The notes under the pieces are model-generated. The model saw only the letters and a list, made by a program, of their open reading frames with translations, made no database searches and was not told the origin of the DNA. A stretch of DNA of 64,000 nucleotides from Chloroflexota bacterium (GTDB lineage Bacteria; Chloroflexota; Dehalococcoidia; Bin125), in assembly GCA_028875225.1 (NCBI GenBank), contig JAPPFB010000002.1, positions 1 through 64,000 on the forward strand. Direction: 5' to 3'. Position numbers and translations under genes: made by a program. Below are positions 1-9,468 of the stretch, piece after piece (the stretch's first letter is position 1; every line of letters begins with the position of its first letter).

Positions 1-1864
<1,864 letters not shown>

Positions 1865-2179
1865 TTAAATCGGCAACAGGCGGCGCAGGTTGAACGTCTG
1901 CGGAGCGAGCCTGAGGACGGCGACGGCGCGGATTGCCGACTCCGGGACCGGTCCGAATCGCCGGCTGTCGGTGCTGCGGGTGGGGTTGTCGCCGACGACG
2001 AACCAGCCATCGCCTTCCCTGGTGAGGGCGCGCTTGATGTAGAGGTCGGCGCCCCGGCGGAAGGCGATGATCCGGCCGGGTTTGACAGCGACGAGTCTGG
2101 GCGAGAGTGCCAGGATCGCGTGGCCATCCTCGAGGGTTGGGGACATGGAGTCGCCTGTGACTCGGAGGAGGTAGAGCAT
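1865..2179 (-). CDS. S26-type signal peptidase-like protease, soluble
   Basis: Serine-lysine peptidase of the S26/S24 fold, about 104 residues. The GDSMSPTL motif places the nucleophile at Ser11, the YIKR motif places the general base at Lys49, and a GDNPTRSTDSRRFG segment matches the conserved C-terminal S26 box. There is no membrane anchor, unlike housekeeping signal peptidase I. It is closest in size to the small proteases found beside nickel superoxide dismutase genes, but no such gene is nearby, so the substrate is unknown. I chose the ATG at 2179. A longer frame to 2317 runs back through a palindromic repeat and encodes no recognisable domain. It lies upstream of groL on the same strand but groL has its own operator. 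Confidence 0.8.
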   Translation of the reverse strand: MLYLLRVTGDSMSPTLEDGHAILALSPRLVAVKPGRIIAFRRGADLYIKRALTREGDGWFVVGDNPTRSTDSRRFGPVPESAIRAVAVLRLAPQTFNLRRLLPI

Positions 2180-2206
2180 GGGCGGATCCTGATTGCGGGG
2201 GCCGGG

Positions 2207-2255
2207 ACCCCCCTCTGTCACTCCGTGACATCTCCCCCCGCGGAGCGGGGGGAGA
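2207..2255. repeat. Palindromic intergenic repeat, family A
   Basis: Contains CCCCCTCTGTCAC, the small palindrome GTCACTCCGTGAC and the hairpin TCCCCCCGC-GGA-GCGGGGGGA. The same composite occurs at 17439-17544 and in variant form at several other places in the window. A CTCTCCC...GGGAGAG hairpin of a related family follows near 2345-2368. Confidence 0.8.
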
Positions 2256-2376
2256 AAGGGGCGGGTCCCCGCGTGAAGCGGGGACTGGGCTGCGCATTCT
2301 GGCCAGTGGGCCCTCACCCCCCGCCTGCGCGGGGGCAGGCTCTAACCCTCTCCCTCGGGGAGAGGGGATCGGTGGC

Positions 2377-2676
2377 CTAGAAGTCGTCCATTCCGAAATC
2401 GTCCATGCCGAAGTCGTCGTGGCTGTGGCCGTGGTCGTGGCCGTGGCCGCCCATGCCCATGCCGCCCATGTCGGGCATGCCCATGTCTCCCATGTCGAAG
2501 TCGTCGAATGAGGAGCCGGAGGCGCCGGTATGGATGGCGACGCCTGCGCCGAACACTCGAGCGCCGACTCCATCGTCACAGGCAGGGCAATCGGGCGATT
2601 CCGGCGCCTGGCCCATGCGGGCGAGCACGTCGAAGACGTTGGCGCAGCTGGGGCATTTGTACTCGTACATGGGCAT
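2377..2676 (-). CDS. FmdB-family zinc ribbon protein with His/Met-rich tail
   Basis: Small protein of 99 residues beginning MPMYEYKCPSC, the hallmark of the FmdB/regulatory zinc-ribbon family. Cys8, Cys11, Cys30 and Cys33 form the zinc knuckles. The core ends near residue 60 and is followed by an unusual tail: a Met-Gly-Asp rich stretch, a GHGHDHGHSHD histidine run and a repeated FGMDDF ending. FmdB proteins are usually 60-110 residues with a Gly/Ser-rich tail, so the His/Met content here suggests extra metal binding. The ATG at 2676 follows GGAGGAGACACCTT, a strong ribosome binding site; an upstream in-frame start at 2748 is not needed. Its molecular role is not established for the family. 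Confidence 0.85.
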   Translation of the reverse strand: MPMYEYKCPSCANVFDVLARMGQAPESPDCPACDDGVGARVFGAGVAIHTGASGSSFDDFDMGDMGMPDMGGMGMGGHGHDHGHSHDDFGMDDFGMDDF

Positions 2677-2801
2677 AAGGTGTCTCCTCCGGCGAGGGCT
2701 TGAACGTTTCGAGGTTGTTGAGTCATATCTTACGACTGAGGCCGGCAACCAGCCGCTGCCGATGTCGCCTGGTGCGGAGTAGCAGTCAGAGGAGTAGTTC
2801 C

Positions 2802-4109
2802 ATGCCCGACATCCGAGATTTCTGCGACCGTCTGTGGCGCGGCGAGATCGACACGATCCATGAGGCGCATCCGGTGACGTCGACCTGGAACAATCGCGAG
2901 CCGGATGAGATCGAGGACGGGTTTCTGTACATCAAGTCGGCGGCGTCGATGAACACGATCGACACGGGCGACGGTCTGGTGATGCTGGATACGGGGACGG
3001 CGCGGGACGCAGAGGGGTTGTTCAACAGCGTTCGGTCGTGGCGTCCGCAGACTCCGTTGCGGGCGGCGGTGTTCTCGCATCACCATGTCGATCACATCTT
3101 TGGGGTGAACCGGTTCGACGACGAGGCGGCGGCTCAGGGCCAGGCGCGGCCGGTCGTGTACGGGCAGCGGCATATTCCGGCTCACTTTGACCGCTACAAG
3201 CGGACGGTGGGGTACAACACGGCGATCAACTCTCGGCAGTTCATTCGTCCGGGGATGGACGCGGAGCAGGTGCGGTTGCCGTGGCCGGACGAGTTTCGCT
3301 ATCCGGATGTGACGTTCGACAATGCGGTGCGGTTCTCAGTGGGTGATCTGACGTTTGAAGTCACGCATACGCGTGGAGAGACGGAGGACGCGGCCTGGAC
3401 GTGGGTGCCGGAGAAGAAATGGCTGTTTCCCGGGGATCTGTTCATCTGGGCGGTGCCGAACGCGGGGAACCCTCAGAAGGTGCAGCGCTGGGCGGGCGAG
3501 TGGGCGGCGGGATTGCGGCAGATGGCGGGCAAAGGGGCGGAGATGATGAGTCCTGGGCACGGGTTCCCGATTTTCGGGGCGCATCGCGTGGCTGAGGCTC
3601 TGAACGATACGGCGGATCTGCTGGACGAGATTGAGAGTCAGACGCTGGCGCTGATGAATCTGGGGCACACGCTGGACCACATTTTGCACGAGATCGAGAT
3701 GCCGCGGCACCTGCTGGAGAAGCCGTGGCTGCGGTCGGCGTACGACCATCCGGAGTTCATCGTGCGCAGCGTCTGGCGCTACTTCGGCGGCTGGTACGAG
3801 GGCGAGCCGGATCGGCTGCTGCCGGCGCCGAGGTCGGCGGAGGCGGCGGAGTGGGTGACGCTTGCGGGTGGCGTCCAACCGGTCCTCGATCGGGCGCGGG
3901 CGCAGATGGAGAACGGGAATCTGCAGCTGGCCTGTCATCTGATCGAGGGGGCGGCGCTGGCGGCTCCGCACAGTCCGGATGTGCATGAATTGCGGACGGA
4001 GATCTACGAGGCGCGTGCGGCGGAGCAGGATTCGTCGATGGCGCGGGGTGTGTTTACGTTTGCGGCGTCGTCGAGCCGGCATGGGAAGCGGGATGTGTTT
4101 AATCCGTAG
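2802..4109 (+). CDS. MBL-fold hydrolase, alkylsulfatase-like
   Basis: A 435-residue metallo-beta-lactamase-fold protein. The zinc motif HHHVDH (His93, His95, Asp97, His98) is intact, and further ligand motifs follow (GETEDA; SPGHGFP). The C-terminal half resembles the dimerisation domain of linear alkylsulfatases, including the segment RSVWRYFGGWYEG. Sequence features therefore favour hydrolysis of alkyl sulfate esters over lactamase activity, though the substrate is not fixed by sequence alone. The start at ATG 2802 follows AGAGGAGTAG; an upstream start at 2700 would overlap the divergent fmdB-type promoter region. No signal peptide is visible, unlike the secreted SdsA1-type enzymes. Confidence 0.85.
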   Translation: MPDIRDFCDRLWRGEIDTIHEAHPVTSTWNNREPDEIEDGFLYIKSAASMNTIDTGDGLVMLDTGTARDAEGLFNSVRSWRPQTPLRAAVFSHHHVDHIFGVNRFDDEAAAQGQARPVVYGQRHIPAHFDRYKRTVGYNTAINSRQFIRPGMDAEQVRLPWPDEFRYPDVTFDNAVRFSVGDLTFEVTHTRGETEDAAWTWVPEKKWLFPGDLFIWAVPNAGNPQKVQRWAGEWAAGLRQMAGKGAEMMSPGHGFPIFGAHRVAEALNDTADLLDEIESQTLALMNLGHTLDHILHEIEMPRHLLEKPWLRSAYDHPEFIVRSVWRYFGGWYEGEPDRLLPAPRSAEAAEWVTLAGGVQPVLDRARAQMENGNLQLACHLIEGAALAAPHSPDVHELRTEIYEARAAEQDSSMARGVFTFAASSSRHGKRDVFNP

Positions 4110-4138
4110 TGGCCGTGGAGAGGGTGTGCGGACCGCTG

Positions 4139-4192
4139 CGAGATACCCCCGTTCGAGCCGGGGGCAGGCTCCGCGGCAAGCGCGGGTATGAC
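4139..4192. repeat. Inverted-pair repeat, family B, between convergent genes
   Basis: Two GC-rich hairpins lie between the converging MBL-fold gene and thiN: CCCCCG...CGGGGG, then CGCGGCAAGCGCG followed by GGTATGAC. The outer ends CGAGATAC and GTATGAC(G) match the ends of the repeats at 8219-8311 and 28151-28295. The strong hairpins could also act as a bidirectional terminator. Confidence 0.7.
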
Positions 4193-4194
4193 GA

Positions 4195-4863
4195 CTAGGA
4201 GGGGAGGCGCTGGGAGCGGAAGTGGTGGGCGGCGAAGGCGGTTCCGCTGGTGATCTGGATCATGGCGCGGTCGTTGATCAGTTCGTTTGAGGTTCCCTGA
4301 TTGAGGCCTCGGGTGAAGGTGGCGTTTGCGAGCGGCCATTTGAGTCCGACGGTGGTGATGCCTTCGACGGTGTCGCTGACGGCGGTGATGGTGACGTAGT
4401 CGCCGATTTCGCCGTGGAAATGGGCCTGGCTGACGCCGTCTCCGTTGAGGACGGTGAGAGCGGTCCAGCCGTCGACGGTCCAGGCGGGGGTCTGTCGCAG
4501 GCCGGGATGGGTGAGCAGATAGAGGTTGGCGACGGCGTGGTCGTAGCGCGGGCCGCCGAAGAGTCCGACGACGATGATGCTGGTCGCGCCTCGCTTGAGG
4601 GCGTACTCGATGGCGACGTCGCCGTCGGTGCGCTGTTCGGGATCGGGGTGCGGCTCGAACTCGACGCCGACCGCCTTGAGGTTGAACAGGTCGTCGCCCT
4701 GGAGCGAGTCGAGGTCTCCGATGACGACGTGGGGCAGGAGGCCGAGTTGGCGGAGCCGGTTGGCTCCGCTGTCGGCGGCGACGATCAGGTCAGCGCCGTT
4801 GAGGGCGTTGCGGACGAGGGGAGAGTCGTGGATCTCGCCGGCGAGGGCGACGACGACTTGCAT
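4195..4863 (-). CDS. thiN: Thiamine diphosphokinase
   Basis: Transfers pyrophosphate from ATP to thiamine to make thiamine diphosphate, the cofactor for decarboxylases and transketolase. The 222-residue length fits the family. Diagnostic motifs are present in order: ADSGAN (30-35), GDLDS (49-53), the acidic TDGDVAIEYA segment (79-88) and GGPRYDH (103-109), together forming the metal and nucleotide site; a C-terminal thiamine-binding beta domain follows. The ATG at 4863 is preceded by GGGTGAG. No thiamine biosynthesis genes or TPP riboswitch are visible around it, so this looks like a stand-alone salvage gene. Confidence 0.93.
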   Translation of the reverse strand: MQVVVALAGEIHDSPLVRNALNGADLIVAADSGANRLRQLGLLPHVVIGDLDSLQGDDLFNLKAVGVEFEPHPDPEQRTDGDVAIEYALKRGATSIIVVGLFGGPRYDHAVANLYLLTHPGLRQTPAWTVDGWTALTVLNGDGVSQAHFHGEIGDYVTITAVSDTVEGITTVGLKWPLANATFTRGLNQGTSNELINDRAMIQITSGTAFAAHHFRSQRLPS

Positions 4864-4875
4864 GCGCTCACCCTA

Positions 4876-5050
4876 ACCCCCCGCATCAAGTGTGGGGCAG
4901 GCCTCTCCCAGTGGACACTCGCGCTTAAGCCACCCAAAGTCGGCCCCGCGCAGGCGGGGCCTTCGTTGCTAATCTGCTCACAGCGCCCCCGCCTTCGCGG
5001 GGGCGACTTCAATTGGGGATCGCGCGCAACTCTCCAGTGGGAGAGGGGAT
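4876..5050. repeat. Cluster of short GC hairpin repeats
   Basis: Between the thiN start and the upstream flavin oxidoreductase stop lie several hairpins: CCCCGC...GTGGGG, GGCCCCGC-GCA-GGCGGGGCC, GCCCCCGC-CTT-CGCGGGGGC and ACTCTCCAGTGGGAGAG. They belong to the window's intergenic palindromic repeats. No coding potential was seen. Confidence 0.65.
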
Positions 5051-5057
5051 GGCACGG

Positions 5058-6308
5058 TTAGTCGGCGACGGGCTCGGCTTCTGATTCGGCGGGGGCTTCG
5101 GCTCCGTTGCTGGCCAGGGCGGCTCGATCGGCGACGGCTTGCTGGAAGGCCTCGGGGAGTTCCTTGCCGGCGTCGGCGAAGGCCTTGGCCATTGCCTTCT
5201 GACCGGCGCCGAAGATGTCGAGTTGACGGTCTTCGACGAAATCGCGCGAGGCGACGAGGCGGTCGAGCTGTCCCTGATAGCGCGGCGCGACGTAGCGCAT
5301 GAGCAACTCGTAGCTGCGAATGGTGGCGTCGGTCGAGGCCCACTCGTGGTGCATCCCGAGCAGTCCGCCGATGCCGCCGGAGCGATCGTGCATCGCTTCG
5401 ATCTGGTCGACGGCGTCCTCGGGCGAGCCGACGATGACCATGTTCTTGTCGATCGCTTCTTCGATGGTGTCGGCCATCTGCAGGGCGATGCCGCCGCGGC
5501 GGCCGGGATCGCGGACGTCGCCGACGTAGGCGCGCTTGAGGAATCCGGCGCGCACATCGTCGATTGCCTGGGCGCGAGTCTCTGCGATGTGGATCGCCGT
5601 GACGACCCGCCAGTTCTTGCGCGAGACCTCGTGGCCGTTCTCGGCGGCTGCTTCCTCGTACCAGTCCCAGACGTTCTTCATGCCCTCGGAGTCGGCGCCG
5701 GCGACAGAGAGCAGGCTGGCGCCGTGCTTGCCGGCGAGTTGGGGTCCGGACGGCGTGAGGATCACGGCAACGGCGAGCTCGGGATGCGGGTCGGAGTACC
5801 AGGCCATCTGCAGGCGGGCTTCGGTCAGGGAGAACCAGTCGGTCTCCATGGAGACGGGTTCTTCGTCTCTCGCGAGCTGGACGATGGCGTCGAACGCTTC
5901 GGCCATGCGCTTGCGCTGGGTGGTGGGCTCGATGCCCATCTGCACGGCGTCGGAGGTCAGAGCGCCGGGTCCGACGCCGAGCATGACGCGCCCGCGGGTC
6001 ATGTGGTCGAGCTGGAGCAGGTCGTCGGCGATCATCAGGGGGTTGTGGTAGGGCAATGAGACGACGCCAGTGCCGAGCTTGATGTGCTTCGTCCGCTCGG
6101 CCAGGGCGGCGATGAAGATCATCGGGTTAGAGATGATCTCGCGGGCGAAGGAGTGGTGCTCACCGATCCAGGCTTCGTCGTAGCCGAGGCGGTCGAGGTG
6201 CTCGATCAGCTCGACATCTCGCTGGAGGGCGAGGGATGGATGCTCGCCGACGCTGTGGAATGGGGCGAGGAAGAGGCCGAATTTCATGCGCTTGGGTCGC
6301 CAGGACAT
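5058..6308 (-). CDS. LLM-class flavin-dependent oxidoreductase
   Basis: Bacterial luciferase-like monooxygenase with a TIM-barrel fold that uses reduced FMN or F420. The sequence begins MSWRPKRMKFGLFLAPFH, has the conserved EHH of WIGEHHSFAR, the LGTGVVSLPYHNP strand and the GRVMLGVGPGAL segment. At ~416 residues it is somewhat longer than family average because of an acidic Ala/Glu tail after about residue 390. Two ATGs are possible (6308 and 6287); neither has a clear ribosome binding site and I take 6308. It lies just downstream of the retropepsin gene, probably on the same transcript. Substrate unknown; related enzymes act on alkanes, sulfonates, nitriloacetate or ring ketones. Confidence 0.88.
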   Translation of the reverse strand: MSWRPKRMKFGLFLAPFHSVGEHPSLALQRDVELIEHLDRLGYDEAWIGEHHSFAREIISNPMIFIAALAERTKHIKLGTGVVSLPYHNPLMIADDLLQLDHMTRGRVMLGVGPGALTSDAVQMGIEPTTQRKRMAEAFDAIVQLARDEEPVSMETDWFSLTEARLQMAWYSDPHPELAVAVILTPSGPQLAGKHGASLLSVAGADSEGMKNVWDWYEEAAAENGHEVSRKNWRVVTAIHIAETRAQAIDDVRAGFLKRAYVGDVRDPGRRGGIALQMADTIEEAIDKNMVIVGSPEDAVDQIEAMHDRSGGIGGLLGMHHEWASTDATIRSYELLMRYVAPRYQGQLDRLVASRDFVEDRQLDIFGAGQKAMAKAFADAGKELPEAFQQAVADRAALASNGAEAPAESEAEPVAD

Positions 6309-6378
6309 GGTGGGGTCCGATCTGTCGGTTGCAGGGTCTGTCAGGTCTGAGGATAGCGGTGCGGGACCGCGACACGGA

Positions 6379-6837
6379 TTACTCGAGGGGGGCTGCATCC
6401 AGCTCTGTGAATTCGACCGTTTCCGTGGCCGGATTCAGCAACAGCGCAAAACGATTGATGACGTCGCGGCCGAGCAACGAGGGCAGGGGTCCAATGGCGG
6501 CGGTTTGCGGCTGCATGACCAGCGTCGGCTGGCGGATATACAGCGGTCCCTCATCCGGGTCGCGGAAGACGAGAGTCAGTGGAACCTCGACAGCCTCACC
6601 GTGTCCGATTCCGGCGATCTGGGCGGTTGGGTACAACCGGGACAACAGGCGGTGTGCCTGGTCGCCGAACAGGTTTGCTGCATCAACGGGCGAGAGCACA
6701 GTGACTTCGGCGCCGGTATCGATCAGAAAGTCGAGCTCCACGGCGCTCGCGCCATGCACGACGCGACCTCTCAGGAAGGGCGCGGGGGGTTGTTCCGGTA
6801 GTGACTGTCGATACTCTCCGGTTAGGATCCGGGTCAC
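6379..6837 (-). CDS. Retropepsin-like aspartic protease
   Basis: A 152-residue protein with one pepsin-type half site: FLIDTGAEVTVLSP supplies the DTG catalytic Asp and LPSLLGRDVINRF the conserved C-terminal psi-loop. Such single-domain proteins must dimerise to form an active site. There is no signal peptide or membrane segment. Translation starts at GTG 6837, whose TG overlaps the TGA stop of the upstream gene (GTGA), so the two are translationally coupled. Bacterial genes of this type commonly sit beside DUF5678-like proteins, as here, but their targets are unknown. No reverse transcriptase or other retroelement part is present. Confidence 0.85.
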   Translation of the reverse strand: MTRILTGEYRQSLPEQPPAPFLRGRVVHGASAVELDFLIDTGAEVTVLSPVDAANLFGDQAHRLLSRLYPTAQIAGIGHGEAVEVPLTLVFRDPDEGPLYIRQPTLVMQPQTAAIGPLPSLLGRDVINRFALLLNPATETVEFTELDAAPLE

Positions 6838-7202
6838 AGGACCAAGTAGCCCTCGTACATGTACTGGCGACGGATAATGGCTCCATCGCGGATGGACAGA
6901 TCCAGTTCGTGATATCGCTTCGATGACTCGGTCGCGTTCTCGAACGTCTCCACGATACCTCCGCTGTGGATGATCAGAATCTTGTCGGGATGCTGAGCAA
7001 ACAGCTCTTCCTCGTGCGCGCGAAAGAACTCGTCATTTCTGTCGGACTCCTCGAAGATTCGCTGAAGGCGCTCCTCGGTAAATCCATTGGCGGCCAGGTC
7101 GGCGAGGATCTCCTCCTGTGTCAGTTGCTCTACGGCTTCCTGCCGCGCGCCGCAGCGCATCACCACGCCGACCTGAGCCGTTTGACCTTGCATGTGACTC
7201 AA
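6834..7202 (-). CDS. DUF5678-like small protein
   Basis: About 122 residues. The central segment, with HEEELFAQHPDKILIIHSGG followed by VVET-like strands, resembles DUF5678, in which a short helix is followed by a strand ending in a conserved His-x-Gly. The N-terminal third is helical and charged. The gene overlaps its upstream neighbour by TTGA if the TTG at 7202 is used; GAGGTG sits 5 bases before that TTG, whereas the ATG at 7193 has poorer spacing, so both starts remain possible. It overlaps the retropepsin gene by four bases. The tight coupling suggests it is the partner, regulator or substrate of that protease. Confidence 0.7.
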   Translation of the reverse strand: MSHMQGQTAQVGVVMRCGARQEAVEQLTQEEILADLAANGFTEERLQRIFEESDRNDEFFRAHEEELFAQHPDKILIIHSGGIVETFENATESSKRYHELDLSIRDGAIIRRQYMYEGYLVL

Positions 7203-8158
7203 CCTAGCACCTCGGGGTTGACGATTGCTTCGGGGTGGTTGCCGGTGACGACGTTGACGACGTTTCGGGTGGCGAGGGCTCGCATGGCGTAGCGGGTCTC
7301 CTCGGTGGCGGTTCCGATGTGGGGGAAGGTGATCACGTTGGGGAGCTTGACGATGGGCTCGTCCGGGTCGGGCGGCTCGTCTTCGAGCACGTCGAGGCCT
7401 GCGCCGGCGATCTGGTTGGCGACGAGAGCGTCGTGCAGGGCCTTCTGGTCGACGGCCGGGCCGCGCGAGGTGTTGATCAGGTAGGCGGTCGGCTTCATCA
7501 GGGCGATCTCACGCGCACCGATCATGTGTCGGGAGGACTGGTTGAGGTCGGTGTGGACGCTGACGAAGTCGGATTCGGCCAGCAGCTCGTCGAGGGTGCG
7601 CTTCTCGGCCGGCGGCGCATCGGAGGGCGGGTTGTCGTAGATGTCGTACCAGAGGACCTTCATGCCGGCGAAGACAGCGCGTCGGGCGACTTCCTGGCCG
7701 ATACGACCGAATCCGACAATGCCGATCGTCTTGCCCAGCGGGTCGTTGGCCAGCGCCGGGTATGGTTCGCGGCGGCCCCAGCCGCCGGAGCGGTTGTAAG
7801 CCTCGAACTCCATCAGGTGTCGGGAGAGCATCAGCAGGAAGGCCATGGTCAGGTCGGCGACGGCGGCGCTGAGCACGCCCGGCGTGTTGCAGAGGGCGAT
7901 GCCGTTGGCGGTCAGGAAGGGTACGTCAAAGGCGTCGAACCCCACAGATGTGGTGGCCACGACCTTGAGGTTGGGCGCGAGATCGACGACCTGCTGGTCG
8001 ATCTTGACGAGTGGCGAGAGGAGGACACCGTCGGTGTCCTTGACGGCCTCGAGGAACGCGCCGCGGTCGCGGCCATCGACGACGCGGACATCGCCGGCCT
8101 CGGCGAGCATGTCGTGGAGTTCGTCTTCAATCGGGACGGCCTGGACGATGGTGGGCAT
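7199..8158 (-). CDS. D-2-hydroxyacid dehydrogenase (glyoxylate/hydroxypyruvate reductase type)
   Basis: A 319-residue NAD(P)-dependent reductase of 2-oxo acids. The Rossmann motif is GIVGFGRIGQEVARR; catalytic Arg lies in NTSRGPAVD, Glu in DVLEDEPP and His in FPHIGTAT. Length and motifs match glyoxylate and hydroxypyruvate reductases. The gene is first in a run with the DUF5678-like and retropepsin genes, which start within its stop region. A second, divergent member of the family is at 29410-30372. The exact substrate is not decidable from sequence. Confidence 0.92.
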   Translation of the reverse strand: MPTIVQAVPIEDELHDMLAEAGDVRVVDGRDRGAFLEAVKDTDGVLLSPLVKIDQQVVDLAPNLKVVATTSVGFDAFDVPFLTANGIALCNTPGVLSAAVADLTMAFLLMLSRHLMEFEAYNRSGGWGRREPYPALANDPLGKTIGIVGFGRIGQEVARRAVFAGMKVLWYDIYDNPPSDAPPAEKRTLDELLAESDFVSVHTDLNQSSRHMIGAREIALMKPTAYLINTSRGPAVDQKALHDALVANQIAGAGLDVLEDEPPDPDEPIVKLPNVITFPHIGTATEETRYAMRALATRNVVNVVTGNHPEAIVNPEVLG

Positions 8159-8218
8159 GGTGGGGTCTTTCGGTTAGCTCTTGGTGGGTGAATGGTAGGA
8201 CAGGTATCCATACGGCCC

Positions 8219-8311
8219 GTCATACCCGCGCTGGTCGCGGGTATCTCGCCGATGCGAGGACAGAGGTCGTTGCCCGTGCTTCGAGATTGCCGCGGCAAGC
8301 GCGGCAATGAC
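8219..8311. repeat. REPIN-like inverted pair, family B
   Basis: The left arm (8219-8248, GTCATACCCGCG...GGGTATCTCG) and right arm (8282-8311, CGAGATTGCCGCGG...GCAATGAC) are inverted copies of the same ~30-base palindromic unit with a ~33-base spacer. It fills the gap between the dehydrogenase and the amidohydrolase stop. Confidence 0.8.
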
Positions 8312-8321
8312 GAGGTGGGAA

Positions 8322-9341
8322 CTAGTGCGGGTCTAGCCGATACACGCGAAGGGCGGTGTCGTGGAACATCTGATCCTTCTCGTCCTGGGGGTAGTCCTGG
8401 ACGAGCTTGAAGAACTGGTTGTACATGTTGGTGTAGCTACAGGAGGCCTTGTCGACGGGGAAGTTGCTTTCGAACATGCAGCGGTCGGGGCCGAAGGACT
8501 GGATGGTGTGCTCGTACCAGCGGCGGTTGACATCGAGCATTTCGCCGGAGGAGGGGGCGCGTTCCTGCTCGTGCCAACCGAAGCCGTTGATGATCATCTG
8601 GATTCCGCCGACCTTGGCGACCACGTTGTCACAAGTGGCGAGTTCGGTGATCGTGTCTTTCCAGCCGGGAAAGATCTCGTCGTGGCGGCCGCCGTAGGGA
8701 CCGATGCCGAGCGGACCACCGAGATGGTTGAGGATGATCGTGGTCTCGGGGAAGGCGCGAGCGAGGTCAGTAAGCTCCGGGATCTGCGGGTGGTAGAGCC
8801 AGGCCTCGAAGCTGAGGTTGCGCTTGCCCAGTTCGGCGAAGCCGGCGCGGTAGGTGTCATTCAGATAGAGATGGGGCTGGTCCACGATCCTGGAGTTAGG
8901 CACATCGGGCGACGGGTCCCAGCTGGCGTGATGGCGAATGCCGCGGAATCGGTCGCTCATCTCCATGTGGGCGTCGAGCACCTCGCCGACGGCCGCGCCG
9001 AGCAGCAGATCGGCATGCCCGACGATGCCGGTGCAGGCGCGCATCTCGCCGTAGATGCCGCTCGCGCTCTGGGCGGACACGCCTGCGACGTATTCGGTTT
9101 CACCGACGGGCGCCATCGCTGTAGGAGCGTCGGCGTTGTACATCGCGCCGCACTCGATGAAGACGGTCTGACGGACGTTGAGGTCGGCGGTGTCCTCGAG
9201 TAGTTGGTCGAGGAAATAGCGCAGGAGGCGGCCATCCTCGCGCCCGTCCCAGAGGTGGTGATGCGGGTCGATGATCTTCTGATCGGGGTCGACGGCGGGT
9301 TCCTGGTTGGTTGCGAGCCAGTCGAAGTTGTTGGTGACCAT
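8322..9341 (-). CDS. Amidohydrolase family protein (COG3618-like)
   Basis: A 339-residue metal-dependent TIM-barrel hydrolase. The HxH metal site is in IIDPHHHLWD (His27/His29 region), later ligands are suggested by FRGIRHHASW and NHLGGPLG, and the conserved terminal Asp is in MFESNFPVDK. The family includes lactonases and decarboxylases of aromatic and sugar acids. It sits beside the HpcH/HpaI-type aldolase on the same strand with a repeat in the gap, consistent with breakdown of a ring or sugar acid. The start at ATG 9341 lacks an obvious Shine-Dalgarno sequence. Confidence 0.9.
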   Translation of the reverse strand: MVTNNFDWLATNQEPAVDPDQKIIDPHHHLWDGREDGRLLRYFLDQLLEDTADLNVRQTVFIECGAMYNADAPTAMAPVGETEYVAGVSAQSASGIYGEMRACTGIVGHADLLLGAAVGEVLDAHMEMSDRFRGIRHHASWDPSPDVPNSRIVDQPHLYLNDTYRAGFAELGKRNLSFEAWLYHPQIPELTDLARAFPETTIILNHLGGPLGIGPYGGRHDEIFPGWKDTITELATCDNVVAKVGGIQMIINGFGWHEQERAPSSGEMLDVNRRWYEHTIQSFGPDRCMFESNFPVDKASCSYTNMYNQFFKLVQDYPQDEKDQMFHDTALRVYRLDPH

Positions 9342-9369
9342 CGTTCGTGTCTCAGTTTCTAGTTCGGTT

Positions 9370-9452
9370 CCCTTTCCCCCTCGGAGAGGGTGAGGGTAAG
9401 GGTCTCTCGGTGCGTGCGGCCCTCACCCCAGCCCTCTCCCGCAGGGAGAGGG
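9370..9452. repeat. Inverted-pair repeat, CTCTCCC type
   Basis: The left arm CCCTTTCCCCCTCGGAGAGG is mirrored on the right by CCCTCTCCCGCAGGGAGAGG, with matching inverted flanks (GTGAGGG / CCCTCAC). Single CTCTCCC hairpins of the same kind occur near 2345-2368 and 21849-21871. Confidence 0.75.
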
Positions 9453-9468
9453 AGTCAGAGGGGATCGC

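Noticed and set aside
2700..2801. Longer N-terminus for the MBL-fold protein
   Set aside because: The added residues are low-complexity Arg/Ser sequence overlapping the divergent promoter; the ATG at 2802 has a good ribosome binding site.
4864..5057. Possible TPP riboswitch upstream of thiN
   Set aside because: The gap contains only GC hairpin repeats; the conserved CTGAGA and ACCTGA elements of the TPP aptamer were not found.
6379..7202. Retropepsin gene considered as part of a retroelement
   Set aside because: No reverse transcriptase, integrase or long terminal repeats are present; the neighbours are bacterial metabolic genes.
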